A program made the position numbers and the translations under genes. A stretch of 14,102 nucleotides of DNA from CAZWEJ01 sp964632435. GTDB taxonomy: Bacteria; Patescibacteriota; Saccharimonadia; UBA4664; SCTI01. Every line of letters begins with the position of its first letter. The stretch's first letter is position 1. The DNA lies in NCBI GenBank assembly GCA_964632435.1, contig CAZWEJ010000015.1:1-14102 (forward strand), written 5' to 3'. The notes beneath the pieces were generated by a model. It made no database searches and was not told the origin of the DNA. It worked only from the letters and a program-made list of their open reading frames with translations. Shown piece by piece: positions 1 through 6,057 of this stretch.

Positions 1-893
1 ACTGCCTTCAACGATGATAACCCTGGATTTCCTATCGGACCGGGAGGCAGCCCTTTTACAAGATAGGTGTTGTAGGTTGAATTGATCTGAGTATCGACTC
101 GGTTTGTTGATTTGCCGTTTATTTCTTGTGCATACAGAGCTGTTGGGTCGGCCTGCAGCGGCATGCCTATCTTCAAGCGATTTAAATAGAGCTGAGCTAC
201 CATCGCCCTGTCCTCGTCGCTTTTTACCTCTCTTTCAACAATCGAAGCCAAAGTTACCGCCTGGTGCAGAGTCATGCCTTGGGCAGCATATCTCTGAACA
301 TAATCGGTCTGGCTCAATTTCTTGGCAAAATTCTGCAACATTTGATTTACAACCACATTTGTGCGAATAGGCTTAATAAGCTCATAGCTATCTGGGAACA
401 AATAACCCTCTAAGGTCGCTCCTTGAGGTCGCTCCTTTAGAAAATCATAGTCATACTGAGCTACTAAGGCTGCATCGAGGTCCTGCAGATTCACGCCCTT
501 CTTGTCGGCGAGCTGCCTGATTTTCATAATTGTGGAACCTTCTGGAATTACAAGCAAGTTTGTAGCCACCTTTCCGTCAGACATCATGGTAGCTACTTCA
601 GTAGTCGAAAGCGATGGGCTAAGATCATAAGTTCCTGCTTGAAGCTGCTGTCTTTTACCGGTGATTGTGACGTAGACATTGAAAGCTGCTGAGCTCCTGA
701 TTAAACCCTTTTCCTGTAGCTTTTCCGATACATCAGGGACGCTTGTTCCAGCATCAAGCTGATAAGTTACAATTTCGGTACTATCCTTATCTACCGGCCG
801 CAAAGCAATGATAAACCAGATGAGAATACCCAAAAGAACAACCGCGATAAAAGCAACTACTGATCCGATTATCCACTTAAGCTCGTTTTTCAC
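1..893 (-). CDS. mltG: Endolytic murein transglycosylase MltG, 3' end cut by window edge
   Basis: MltG is an inner-membrane lytic transglycosylase that cuts nascent peptidoglycan glycan strands and so sets their length. I read 297 residues from a GTG start at 893, which overlaps the end of ruvX by 17 nt; the frame is open to the window edge. Residues 7-31 form one transmembrane helix after a short cytoplasmic end (MKNELKW). A LysM-like region follows (about 41-115). The YceG catalytic domain shows LEGYLFPDSY (161-170), ASIVEREV with the expected catalytic Glu at 220, LYLNRL (235-240), QADPT (247-251) and the GLPPGPIGNPG signature (281-291). Family members are usually about 330-390 residues, so only the C-terminal end (final strand and EH-type motif) lies outside. 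It is the last visible gene of the FtsA-like operon, which fits a cell-wall role. Identification is secure; the GTG start is chosen because it precedes the membrane helix and no better start is visible. Confidence 0.93.
   Translation of the reverse strand, partial: MKNELKWIIGSVVAFIAVVLLGILIWFIIALRPVDKDSTEIVTYQLDAGTSVPDVSEKLQEKGLIRSSAAFNVYVTITGKRQQLQAGTYDLSPSLSTTEVATMMSDGKVATNLLVIPEGSTIMKIRQLADKKGVNLQDLDAALVAQYDYDFLKERPQGATLEGYLFPDSYELIKPIRTNVVVNQMLQNFAKKLSQTDYVQRYAAQGMTLHQAVTLASIVEREVKSDEDRAMVAQLYLNRLKIGMPLQADPTALYAQEINGKSTNRVDTQINSTYNTYLVKGLPPGPIGNPGLSSLKA
413..438. repeat. 13-nt tandem direct repeat inside mltG
   Basis: AGGTCGCTCCTTG at 413-425 is followed at once by AGGTCGCTCCTTT at 426-438, so 12 of 13 bases match. 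The unit is not a multiple of three, and the two copies are therefore read in different frames, as KERP and QGAT just before the conserved LEGYLFPD motif. Loss of one copy would shift the frame of mltG. It may be chance or an old slippage event. Confidence 0.6.
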
Positions 894-1281
894 TCAGGTA
901 GTCCTCCAGAATAATAACCGCCGCCTCGGCATCAACTTCCTCTTCTACCTGGCGATGATTAAGACCTTGGGATCTTAGTCGGTCTCGAGCCAGATTGCTG
1001 GTATCTGCCTCATCTTGTAATACCACATTAGCATGTATGGCGTCTTCTAACTCAGCAACAAACTTTCTAACGGTCTGAGTCTGACCGGTTTCCTCGCCGT
1101 TCAAATTGCGAGGCAAGCCGACTACGACTGTTTGAATGCTTTCTGCCTCAATTATTTTAACAATTTCTGCTATCGAATCTTCGCCACCAGCAATTGTTTT
1201 TAGGCGATTAGTAAATTGAAGGTCTCTTGATATCGATAACCCAATTCGCTTTGAGCCATAATCTATCCCCAGGGCTGGCAT
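877..1281 (-). CDS. ruvX: Putative Holliday junction resolvase RuvX (YqgF family)
   Basis: RuvX/YqgF is an RNase H-fold nuclease linked to Holliday junction resolution and, in some bacteria, to 16S rRNA 5' processing. At 134 residues this has normal family length. It shows the N-terminal GIDYGSKRIGLSIS strand-turn with the metal-binding Asp at residue 7, then VVVGLPRNLNGEETG (52-66), the QDEADTSNLA segment (89-98, corresponding to the family DERLTT-like motif) and VDAEAAVIILEDYL (116-129) with the last acidic residue. The DE pair is followed by ADTS rather than RLTS, a modest departure. The ATG directly follows the TAG stop of the upstream gene with no spacer, and there is no clear ribosome binding site, so translation is probably coupled. 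Its 3' end overlaps the mltG start, a ruvX-mltG pairing that is common in many bacteria. Confidence 0.92.
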   Translation of the reverse strand: MPALGIDYGSKRIGLSISRDLQFTNRLKTIAGGEDSIAEIVKIIEAESIQTVVVGLPRNLNGEETGQTQTVRKFVAELEDAIHANVVLQDEADTSNLARDRLRSQGLNHRQVEEEVDAEAAVIILEDYLSEKRA

Positions 1282-3024
1282 CTATTGATTAGAGGCCTTT
1301 ACTTCTATTTCGATATGTTTAACGATCCCAGGCATTCGAGTTGACCAGCCAGGTTTTACAACTATTTCTGTGCGCTCAACATCTGGTGCTTTATTGCCAA
1401 TTTCAATTGCATCACCAACTTTCTTCCCCTTCATTTCTTGGGCAAGCTGATCACGATCAATTTTGGTTCCGGCAAAGGCAGCAACCTTGGCATTGAAGCT
1501 TTGAGCTCCTTCTGCAGATGGCGCGCCTGCTGAAGTGAGCTGCATATTATCGGCGCCGCTTTCGTATATTTCCTTATCGCTTCCAATTTGTTCCTGGACT
1601 TGTGACTTTGTGAGCTCGGTAAGATCGGACTTGTTTACCGCCAAGGCGGTGTAAGTAACCTCAACGCTTACACTTCCGTTGGGCTCTTCGCTTCCAACCT
1701 CTGGGTTTGCAGTAACCTTATCAACCTTCTGCTGAATTGAGGCATCAAGAAGTACTTGCTCCTTATCAATTTTACCCTCCAATGACTTCTGAGCCTCTTC
1801 TTTATCAGCATCTAAGGCCGCTTGCTTAGCCTTATCAACATCACCCTGGGTGATAACTTTTGAGGTCTTAGAGGTTCCTCCTGACATTTGACCACCTTGC
1901 CCATATATTTGATCAGAACCAAGAGCTGGAATGCTGTAACGAGCCGGACCAAGATTGTAACCATCACCATTTTGGTCTGCGACTACCTCAACATTAGTCT
2001 GACCGGCAACTGGGCTGAAGTTCTGAAGGAATGCTTTAGGTACAGTAATATCTGATTGTGAACGAAATATCTTGCCGTCCGGTGACTGGAATCTAGTACC
2101 TGCAACCAGCTTCTGATCATTATTGGTGCGATTGTAGACCGTCATCGTGCCTTTTGCTTTAGTACCATTGTCCTTGGTTCCAGTGGCAGTGACATTGCCC
2201 TTGAGCGTCTTTTTAACGGATGGCTGACTTGCTGCTAAAGTTGCCGAATCTATGTTTGAAGATTGAATCGAAGGATCGGCAGTAAACTTGAATGCAGCAT
2301 TTACCTGCGTGCCTTTAGCAAACAGAGTTACTTTTGCACTCGTGAAGTAATAGTTAGCTCCTAGTAGCAGCAGGATTGCAAAAATTCCTCCTGCAATCCA
2401 CAAAAAGCGCTTTTGCATGATGCCTATGTTCGGTACACGCTTACCCTTAGGGGGCTTTGCTTGCCCGCCAGAAGCCTTAGCGGCTGGGGCGGAAGAAGGT
2501 GATGGACTAGAATTGGCCGGCTTTGAAGCAGCAGGTGCAGGCGAGGGTGCTGGTTGTGTATTGGCAGCTTCACTTGCTGATTCTGCCGGTGCAGCTTCAG
2601 CCGCTTGACTCGCCACTGCTGCCCCAACGGCAGCTCCAGCTACACCCGCTGCGGCTGCCTTTTTCTTGGCATCGTTATCGCCTACTACTCCACCATCAAT
2701 TTCATCATCGTTGTTATTAGAAGAAGGGCCGCTTACACTTGGTACTCGACCTGGCTCTCCGACTCGTTCTGCTACAGGAACGCCGATTCGCCCAGCAAGA
2801 TTTGTTGCAACTCGATCGGCGGTGACTAAAGTAAGAACCTTGTTATTATCGGCGGCAGCTTTTTTTAGAAGCTTCATATTAATAACTGACTGGAAAAGGG
2901 TTGAGCGCTTGGCGGTAACAACCTGAATATTTTCGGCTGTATTCTTTGTCAGTTTATCAATCGCCGAAGTGATGTCTTCGTCAATCTCAAGGTATATGAT
3001 TCCGTTTTGGTCTGTGTTTGCCAT
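1282..3024 (-). CDS. Membrane-anchored protein with low-complexity linker, possibly baseplate J-like ectodomain
   Basis: I cannot assign a firm function to this 580-residue protein. Residues 8-88 look like a small alpha/beta domain (alternating strands such as IIYLEI, NIQVVTA, KVLTLVT with helices between). Residues 100-207 are a low-complexity linker rich in Ala, Pro, Ser, Gly and acidic residues, including a Gly/Ala zipper-like patch at 127-140. One transmembrane helix follows (about 208-228). The presumed outer part (230-580) has beta-rich segments (GTMTVYNRTNN, GTRFQSPDGKIFR, VEVVADQNGDGYN) that recall baseplate J-like proteins as annotated in Patescibacteria. It also contains a charged helical stretch (395-430) and ends in a probable beta domain (KPGWSTRMPG). 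Topology would put the alpha/beta domain in the cytoplasm. It starts 3 nt after the stop of the FtsA-like gene, with no ribosome binding site, so the two are probably made together and may interact, somewhat like PilM with PilN. The baseplate J link is tentative. Confidence 0.8.
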   Translation of the reverse strand: MANTDQNGIIYLEIDEDITSAIDKLTKNTAENIQVVTAKRSTLFQSVINMKLLKKAAADNNKVLTLVTADRVATNLAGRIGVPVAERVGEPGRVPSVSGPSSNNNDDEIDGGVVGDNDAKKKAAAAGVAGAAVGAAVASQAAEAAPAESASEAANTQPAPSPAPAASKPANSSPSPSSAPAAKASGGQAKPPKGKRVPNIGIMQKRFLWIAGGIFAILLLLGANYYFTSAKVTLFAKGTQVNAAFKFTADPSIQSSNIDSATLAASQPSVKKTLKGNVTATGTKDNGTKAKGTMTVYNRTNNDQKLVAGTRFQSPDGKIFRSQSDITVPKAFLQNFSPVAGQTNVEVVADQNGDGYNLGPARYSIPALGSDQIYGQGGQMSGGTSKTSKVITQGDVDKAKQAALDADKEEAQKSLEGKIDKEQVLLDASIQQKVDKVTANPEVGSEEPNGSVSVEVTYTALAVNKSDLTELTKSQVQEQIGSDKEIYESGADNMQLTSAGAPSAEGAQSFNAKVAAFAGTKIDRDQLAQEMKGKKVGDAIEIGNKAPDVERTEIVVKPGWSTRMPGIVKHIEIEVKASNQ

Positions 3025-3027
3025 AGT

Positions 3028-4290
3028 TTAAGTTTGCAGGGTTTTACTTAGTTTTTGCAATACGCTTTCGCTAATACTACCAGTGTTGATCACATCTAAA
3101 CCGAGGTTTGCGAGCCCCATGGGCGTAATGTCAGCGTAGTTGGTGAGCTCGCCTGTCTTGTCAATAACACGGGAGACTTGAGAAGGTGCAATGTGAGCAA
3201 CCTGTGGTTTACGAGCAAATGGAAGCTTCTTGTACCAGTCGCCCTTTAAGGCTTGCGTAATCTGAGGCAAACCAGTTCCCCCACCACAAAGCAGGATTTT
3301 TGAAGGAAGGTGATCTACTTTAGTAAACTCGGCCAGGCTTAACTCAACGCCACTGAGCCAAACTTTAATGTCGTCGTTAACCGCCTGCTCAACCGCCGCC
3401 TTATCTTTGGGATGAGCCAGTTTACCGGCTGAATAATCCAGTTTGAGCTCTTCAGCTTCTTCAAAAGTAACGCCAGCAATTTGAGAAATTCGCTTGGTGA
3501 AGGCTCGGCCTCCAATCCCAAACATTTTGGTGCCTTCAACCCCTCCGTTATCCACCAGGGCGATGTCGGTTGTCCCACCACCAATATCAATGAAGATGGC
3601 GCTAAAGTCACTAGACTCCTCGCCGCCAACGCTTTTTGCGACGGCAAAAGGCTCGGCTGCAATGTTAATCGTATTTAGATCGAGATTATTCGCTACCTGT
3701 TGAATGGCTCCGATATGAACCATGGGGGCAAATGCATTGAAGAGCTGAATTGAAACGTCACGACCCTGGAAACCGATCGGGTTGGTGACGCGGTATCCAT
3801 CGATCTGGACGTCAACAATGGCGGTGTTGACCATCTTTACATCAATCTCTTGCTGGCCGGTCTCCCAAGCTAGAGTTTCGCGAGCGCGATCGAAGGCTCT
3901 ATCCTGGACACGGTCGAGTATCTTGCGAAGTTCTGGCATTTCAATTCGAGTTTGAGGATCAGTGCGCTTATATTTAACGGTTGTGGCTGTGCCCTTAACG
4001 AGCTCACCAGCAATTCCGATAACAGTATCTTTGGCAACAACGCCGGCCATTTCTTCGGCTTGCCTTAAAGCCGCATCACAGTTATCAACGACACCCGCAA
4101 TATCGGTTACGGCTCCCGATTGCATATCGGTCAGCCGCTGATGTTGCCGCCCAACACCAATTATTTCAACCTGATTATCGGCCACTCTTCCAATGAGGGC
4201 TTTAACATACTCAGTCCCAATGTCTAGGGCGACTAAGTACTGGTTCGGATCTGATTTCTTACGGAATTTATCGACGAACTTCAGGGCCAT
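3028..4290 (-). CDS. FtsA-like actin-family ATPase
   Basis: This 420-residue protein belongs to the FtsA/PilM branch of the actin-like ATPase superfamily, which sits at the inner face of the membrane and links cytoplasmic filaments to membrane partners. The phosphate-1 loop is DIGTEYVK (23-30), the phosphate-2 loop DIGGGTTD (235-242), and the adenosine motif GGGTGLPQ (336-343). MQSGAVTDI (56-64) matches the FtsA segment that leads into the inserted subdomain. EEAEELKLDY (277-286) also favours FtsA over PilM. The usual C-terminal membrane helix is not obvious; the last residues (SVLQKLSKTLQT) could be weakly amphipathic. The N-terminus (MALKFVDKFRKK) is basic and could act as a membrane anchor instead. 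No ftsZ or other division-cluster gene is adjacent. The ATG has AAGG 3 nt upstream and a possible promoter 27 nt away. Family is secure; an FtsA versus PilM-type role is not settled, so no symbol is given. Confidence 0.87.
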   Translation of the reverse strand: MALKFVDKFRKKSDPNQYLVALDIGTEYVKALIGRVADNQVEIIGVGRQHQRLTDMQSGAVTDIAGVVDNCDAALRQAEEMAGVVAKDTVIGIAGELVKGTATTVKYKRTDPQTRIEMPELRKILDRVQDRAFDRARETLAWETGQQEIDVKMVNTAIVDVQIDGYRVTNPIGFQGRDVSIQLFNAFAPMVHIGAIQQVANNLDLNTINIAAEPFAVAKSVGGEESSDFSAIFIDIGGGTTDIALVDNGGVEGTKMFGIGGRAFTKRISQIAGVTFEEAEELKLDYSAGKLAHPKDKAAVEQAVNDDIKVWLSGVELSLAEFTKVDHLPSKILLCGGGTGLPQITQALKGDWYKKLPFARKPQVAHIAPSQVSRVIDKTGELTNYADITPMGLANLGLDVINTGSISESVLQKLSKTLQT

Positions 4291-4316
4291 TTGCCTTCAT
4301 ATAATTTTACCCTTGT

Positions 4317-4322
4317 ATTGTA
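4317..4322 (-). promoter_or_regulatory. Possible -10 element for the FtsA-like operon
   Basis: On the minus strand TACAAT lies at 4322-4317, 26 nt before the ATG of the FtsA-like gene, in the divergent intergenic region. No good -35 hexamer is visible at 16-18 nt. It is the most likely start point because the upstream neighbour is on the other strand. Confidence 0.4.
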
Positions 4323-4380
4323 CCCCGATCCGATAGTTTTTACCATAAGCATCTTGCTTGTGTTTACATCTGTTGAAATG

Positions 4381-4409
4381 TTGACAAACATAAGTATTTA
4401 TAGTACAAT
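4381..4409 (+). promoter_or_regulatory. Near-consensus sigma-70 promoter for the winged-helix-like gene
   Basis: TTGACA at 4381-4386 is followed after exactly 17 nt by TACAAT at 4404-4409, a perfect -35 box with a one-mismatch -10 box. Transcription would start near 4416, leaving a leader of about 28 nt that carries the purine-rich ribosome binding site ending at 4436. Confidence 0.8.
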
Positions 4410-4443
4410 ATTTGATTCTGTTCCCCGAGGACGAGGTACCTAA

Positions 4444-4947
4444 GTGAAGTTTAGCGATAAGATGGTTCTCGCTGCGATCTCCAGTCGCAACGGCTCAATC
4501 GAGAGCGGTAATGGGCTTGAAGTTGTGCAGAAGATTGCACACGACAAGGGCACCCACTGCTGCAGTATTACTCGAGGTAGCATTGAGGCCATCATCAACA
4601 AGCTGGAGCGTCGCGATAAGATCATGGTGACCCGAAAGGGCGGCAAGATCATTCGCATTGAGACGCTTCAAAGCACACAGTCAAACACCAAAAATCGACG
4701 CACCAACAAGCGCAACCGTCGGAAGGCAGCTGCCGCAAAGCGGCGCAGCGCACAGGAAAAGGCTCGGGAAGAGCGGGCGATCAACCGCCAAATTGCGGCG
4801 GCAAAGCCCAAGCGGAAGTCCAAGCCCGCCCCACAGCCTCGAGATGAACGTTTCGACGGAATTCACGAGGTCATGCACGGTAACGTGCGGCCAGGACGAG
4901 TTCACTCTCGCCACAACACAGCAAGAAGAGCCGTCTTCGTCCGGTAG
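4444..4947 (+). CDS. Winged-helix-like protein with highly basic C-terminal tail, function unknown
   Basis: I do not recognise a named family for this 167-residue protein. Residues 5-75 have a winged-helix-like pattern: helices around KMVLAAIS, GLEVVQKIAHDK and RGSIEAIINKLERRDK, then a likely beta-wing (KIMVTRKGGKIIRIE). Residues 78-133 are rich in Arg, Lys and Ala (NRRTNKRNRRK, KRRSAQEKAREER, KPKRKSKP), typical of nonspecific nucleic-acid binding; the remainder is His/Arg-rich. A DNA- or RNA-binding role, such as a transcription regulator or nucleoid-associated protein, is inference. I chose GTG at 4444 because GAGG at 4433-4436 is 7 nt upstream; ATG at 4462 is an alternative that trims six residues. 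The gene stands alone with its own strong promoter and a terminator overlapping its stop codon. Counted by eye, 4681-4800 is about 60% G+C against about 35% in a sampled stretch of alaS. Confidence 0.82.
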   Translation: MKFSDKMVLAAISSRNGSIESGNGLEVVQKIAHDKGTHCCSITRGSIEAIINKLERRDKIMVTRKGGKIIRIETLQSTQSNTKNRRTNKRNRRKAAAAKRRSAQEKAREERAINRQIAAAKPKRKSKPAPQPRDERFDGIHEVMHGNVRPGRVHSRHNTARRAVFVR

Positions 4948-4990
4948 CCCCATCAGAAGGAGTCACATCCTCGGATGGGGCTCTTTCTTT
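4946..4990 (+). terminator. Rho-independent terminator after the winged-helix-like gene
   Basis: AGCCCCATC (4946-4954) pairs with GATGGGGCT (4974-4982) in a 9-bp stem; the 19-nt loop may itself pair (AGGA with TCCT). The T-rich run CTTTCTTTT follows. The first base pairs use the last two bases of the TAG stop codon. There is no T-run on the other side, so it should work for the plus strand only. Confidence 0.85.
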
Positions 4991-4993
4991 TGA

Positions 4994-5140
4994 TTATTCA
5001 GTTAGCAATGCTTGATTCGAAGCCTGAGCGTTTGAATGGGAATGCTGCACCGCATGAGCTGTTGCGCCAACACCAATAATAAGTGCAATGCTAACCAATA
5101 GCTCAATGACTACTGAACCGTTGCTGGTTCTGTTCAACAT
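4994..5140 (-). CDS. 48-residue type IV prepilin-like small protein
   Basis: This small ORF runs from ATG at 5140 to TAA at 4994 and has an excellent ribosome binding site (AAGGAG at 5152-5147, 6 nt before the ATG). Its N-terminus reads MLNRTSNG, then SVVIELLVSIALIIGVGA. That matches a type IV prepilin signal: a short polar leader ending in Gly8, a Glu at mature position 5, and a hydrophobic helix of about 18 residues that would anchor it in the membrane. Only about 22 polar residues follow (His-, Ser-, Asn- and Gln-rich), so the globular pilin head is absent. It could be a mini-pilin, a small membrane peptide that merely resembles one, or a remnant of a longer pilin gene, though the clean stop and start signals argue against simple decay. 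No pilus assembly or prepilin peptidase gene is in the window. It is convergent with the winged-helix-like gene and divergent from the paralogue pair. Confidence 0.62.
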   Translation of the reverse strand: MLNRTSNGSVVIELLVSIALIIGVGATAHAVQHSHSNAQASNQALLTE

Positions 5141-5180
5141 TTTTTACTCCTTTTTTGTTTTTGTACGATCTGTTAATTAA

Positions 5181-5210
5181 TTGATACCAGAAAAGCTTAT
5201 GCTTATGCAA
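5181..5210 (-). promoter_or_regulatory. Possible promoter for the prepilin-like small gene
   Basis: On the minus strand TTGCAT (5210-5205) is separated by 18 nt from TATCAA (5186-5181), which is preceded by TGG as in extended -10 promoters. Transcription would begin near 5174 with a leader of about 34 nt that includes the AAGGAG site. Both boxes are imperfect. Confidence 0.35.
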
Positions 5211-5231
5211 TAGTTTTTTATTAAAATCTTT

Positions 5232-5257
5232 TATAATCATGACCCTTATGGTATAAC
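5232..5257 (+). promoter_or_regulatory. Possible promoter region for the 124-residue paralogue pair
   Basis: Two -10-like boxes are present: TATAAT at 5232-5237 and TATAAC at 5252-5257. The second is preceded by TGG (5249-5251), giving an extended -10 element that can work without a -35 box. No convincing -35 hexamer is seen for either. A start near 5264 would leave a leader of about 37 nt. Confidence 0.45.
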
Positions 5258-5284
5258 TAATGCCAGTTTAGTACCTTTCAATTC

Positions 5285-5297
5285 GGGAGGAGCCTCC
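5285..5297 (+). promoter_or_regulatory. Ribosome binding site embedded in a small palindrome
   Basis: GGGAGGAGCCTCC holds a full Shine-Dalgarno sequence (GGGAGGAG, 5285-5292), 8 nt before the TTG start at 5301. GGAG (5286-5289) can pair with CTCC (5294-5297), so the site could be partly hidden in a short hairpin. Its position supports the TTG over the in-frame ATG at 5316, which would lie 23 nt away. Confidence 0.5.
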
Positions 5298-5300
5298 GCT

Positions 5301-5675
5301 TTGATACTCGAGTATATGTATGACTCACAAAACAAAGCCTGGAAGTTCAGGCTAGAACAAGAGATGACTGACGTTGAGTGCGAAGAGATCAGCCTCGCGC
5401 TCCAAGAAAGACTTCTGGTGAGAGTTGCTTGGGGAAAGTCGTTGAGCGGTTTCAGCTACTTCTACATCGAACCTCACCTTGGTATGTGGCTTGGGGAGTA
5501 CCTCGATGCCACTTTGGCAAAGACCCTCGCCTTGAAAATCAATTGCGAGTCATTCGACTTGCTTCGGCATATCGTCGGAGAAGACCCCAAGACACGCTCT
5601 TACAGACGGGTCAATGGTCGCTACCGGATGACCAAGGTGCACTCTCGCTCCCAGTCGACCGCGAAGGTGGCGTGA
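5301..5675 (+). CDS. Uncharacterised 124-residue protein, first of a tandem paralogue pair
   Basis: I do not recognise this family. The protein is soluble-looking, with no signal peptide or membrane segment and an alternating strand and helix pattern, and it ends in a basic stretch (KTRSYRRVNGRYRMTK, 97-112). It pairs with the next gene, which encodes exactly the same number of residues. From Trp14 here and Trp15 there the two align without gaps for about 75 positions, with some 16 identities including WKF, an internal Gly-x3-Phe, Trp63/Trp64 and Phe85/Phe86. The start is TTG: it has a strong GGGAGGAG site 8 nt upstream, and MILEYM then aligns with MDIKYM of the partner, whereas ATG at 5316 would remove that match. 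The stop is 2 nt before the partner's ATG, so the two are cotranscribed and may form a heteromer. Codons favour C-ending forms (AAC, ATC, GAC, TTC), unlike the flanking operons. Confidence 0.75.
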   Translation: MILEYMYDSQNKAWKFRLEQEMTDVECEEISLALQERLLVRVAWGKSLSGFSYFYIEPHLGMWLGEYLDATLAKTLALKINCESFDLLRHIVGEDPKTRSYRRVNGRYRMTKVHSRSQSTAKVA

Positions 5676-5677
5676 GC

Positions 5678-6052
5678 ATGGACATCAAGTACATGCAGTG
5701 TGGCCACGAAGTTAGATGTTGGAAATTCGAGGTCGGAGTCGAAATCGAACCAGATCAGATTGCACTCATCGTCAACCAGATGAAAAGCAGTTGGCTGGTC
5801 AAAAACGTTAAGGCTCATCAGTCCCGAGGCAGAACTTCGTTTGAGATTGGTGCTCGCGGCCGAAAGTGGAGTTACCGGATCCTGATGAAGAATTTCGCGG
5901 TCTTGATCGCTGGTGTCATCGGGATAGACAGGTTCAACATTGTGACTTTCGAGTACGCCAACAATAGCGAGAAGAGGGTCACCATGTTCAAAGACTTCTT
6001 TGGTAACTACACCGAAGCAAAGGACAGCGATCTTCAAGCCGTTGCGGCATAA
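5678..6052 (+). CDS. Uncharacterised 124-residue protein, second of a tandem paralogue pair
   Basis: This is a second 124-residue protein of unknown family, apparently homologous to the one encoded just upstream (shared MxxxYM start, WKF at 15-17, WLV/LLV near 39-41, RGRTSFEI near 50-57, Trp64, and RFN against SFD near 85-87). A hydrophobic patch at 73-83 (FAVLIAGVIGI) is too short and too mixed for a confident membrane helix and aligns with a less hydrophobic stretch in the partner, so I read it as a core helix. I chose ATG at 5678: AAGGTGG lies 8 nt upstream and it begins 2 nt after the preceding stop. The open frame continues upstream to 5378, but that part only shadows the first gene. A strong hairpin terminator starts 5 nt after the stop codon, which closes a two-gene unit. 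Possible roles (a small regulatory, binding or antitoxin-like pair) cannot be told from sequence alone. Confidence 0.75.
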   Translation: MDIKYMQCGHEVRCWKFEVGVEIEPDQIALIVNQMKSSWLVKNVKAHQSRGRTSFEIGARGRKWSYRILMKNFAVLIAGVIGIDRFNIVTFEYANNSEKRVTMFKDFFGNYTEAKDSDLQAVAA

Positions 6053-6057
6053 AATTG

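Noticed and set aside
104..370. Plus-strand open frame of 88 codons near the left edge
   Set aside because: It is antisense to the catalytic domain of mltG, whose conserved motifs are read without a break on the minus strand.
2417..2926. Several overlapping plus- and minus-strand open frames
   Set aside because: They mirror the low-complexity linker of the membrane protein. Repetitive Ala/Pro/Ser codons leave other frames open by composition.
3028..4290. Calling the ATPase PilM and the block a type IV pilus operon
   Set aside because: The MQSGAVTDI and EEAEELK segments fit FtsA better, and no pilB, pilC, pilT or pilD gene is present. The possibility is kept only as part of the pairing finding.
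5378..5677. Upstream extension of the second paralogue gene to an open frame of 224 residues
   Set aside because: The first 100 codons lie out of frame inside the first paralogue gene. ATG at 5678 has AAGGTGG upstream, and its N-terminus aligns with that of the partner.
5621..6037. Minus-strand open frame of 138 codons opposite the paralogue pair
   Set aside because: It lies wholly antisense to two genes that have their own start signals and terminator. I see no recognisable motif or convincing start signals for it.
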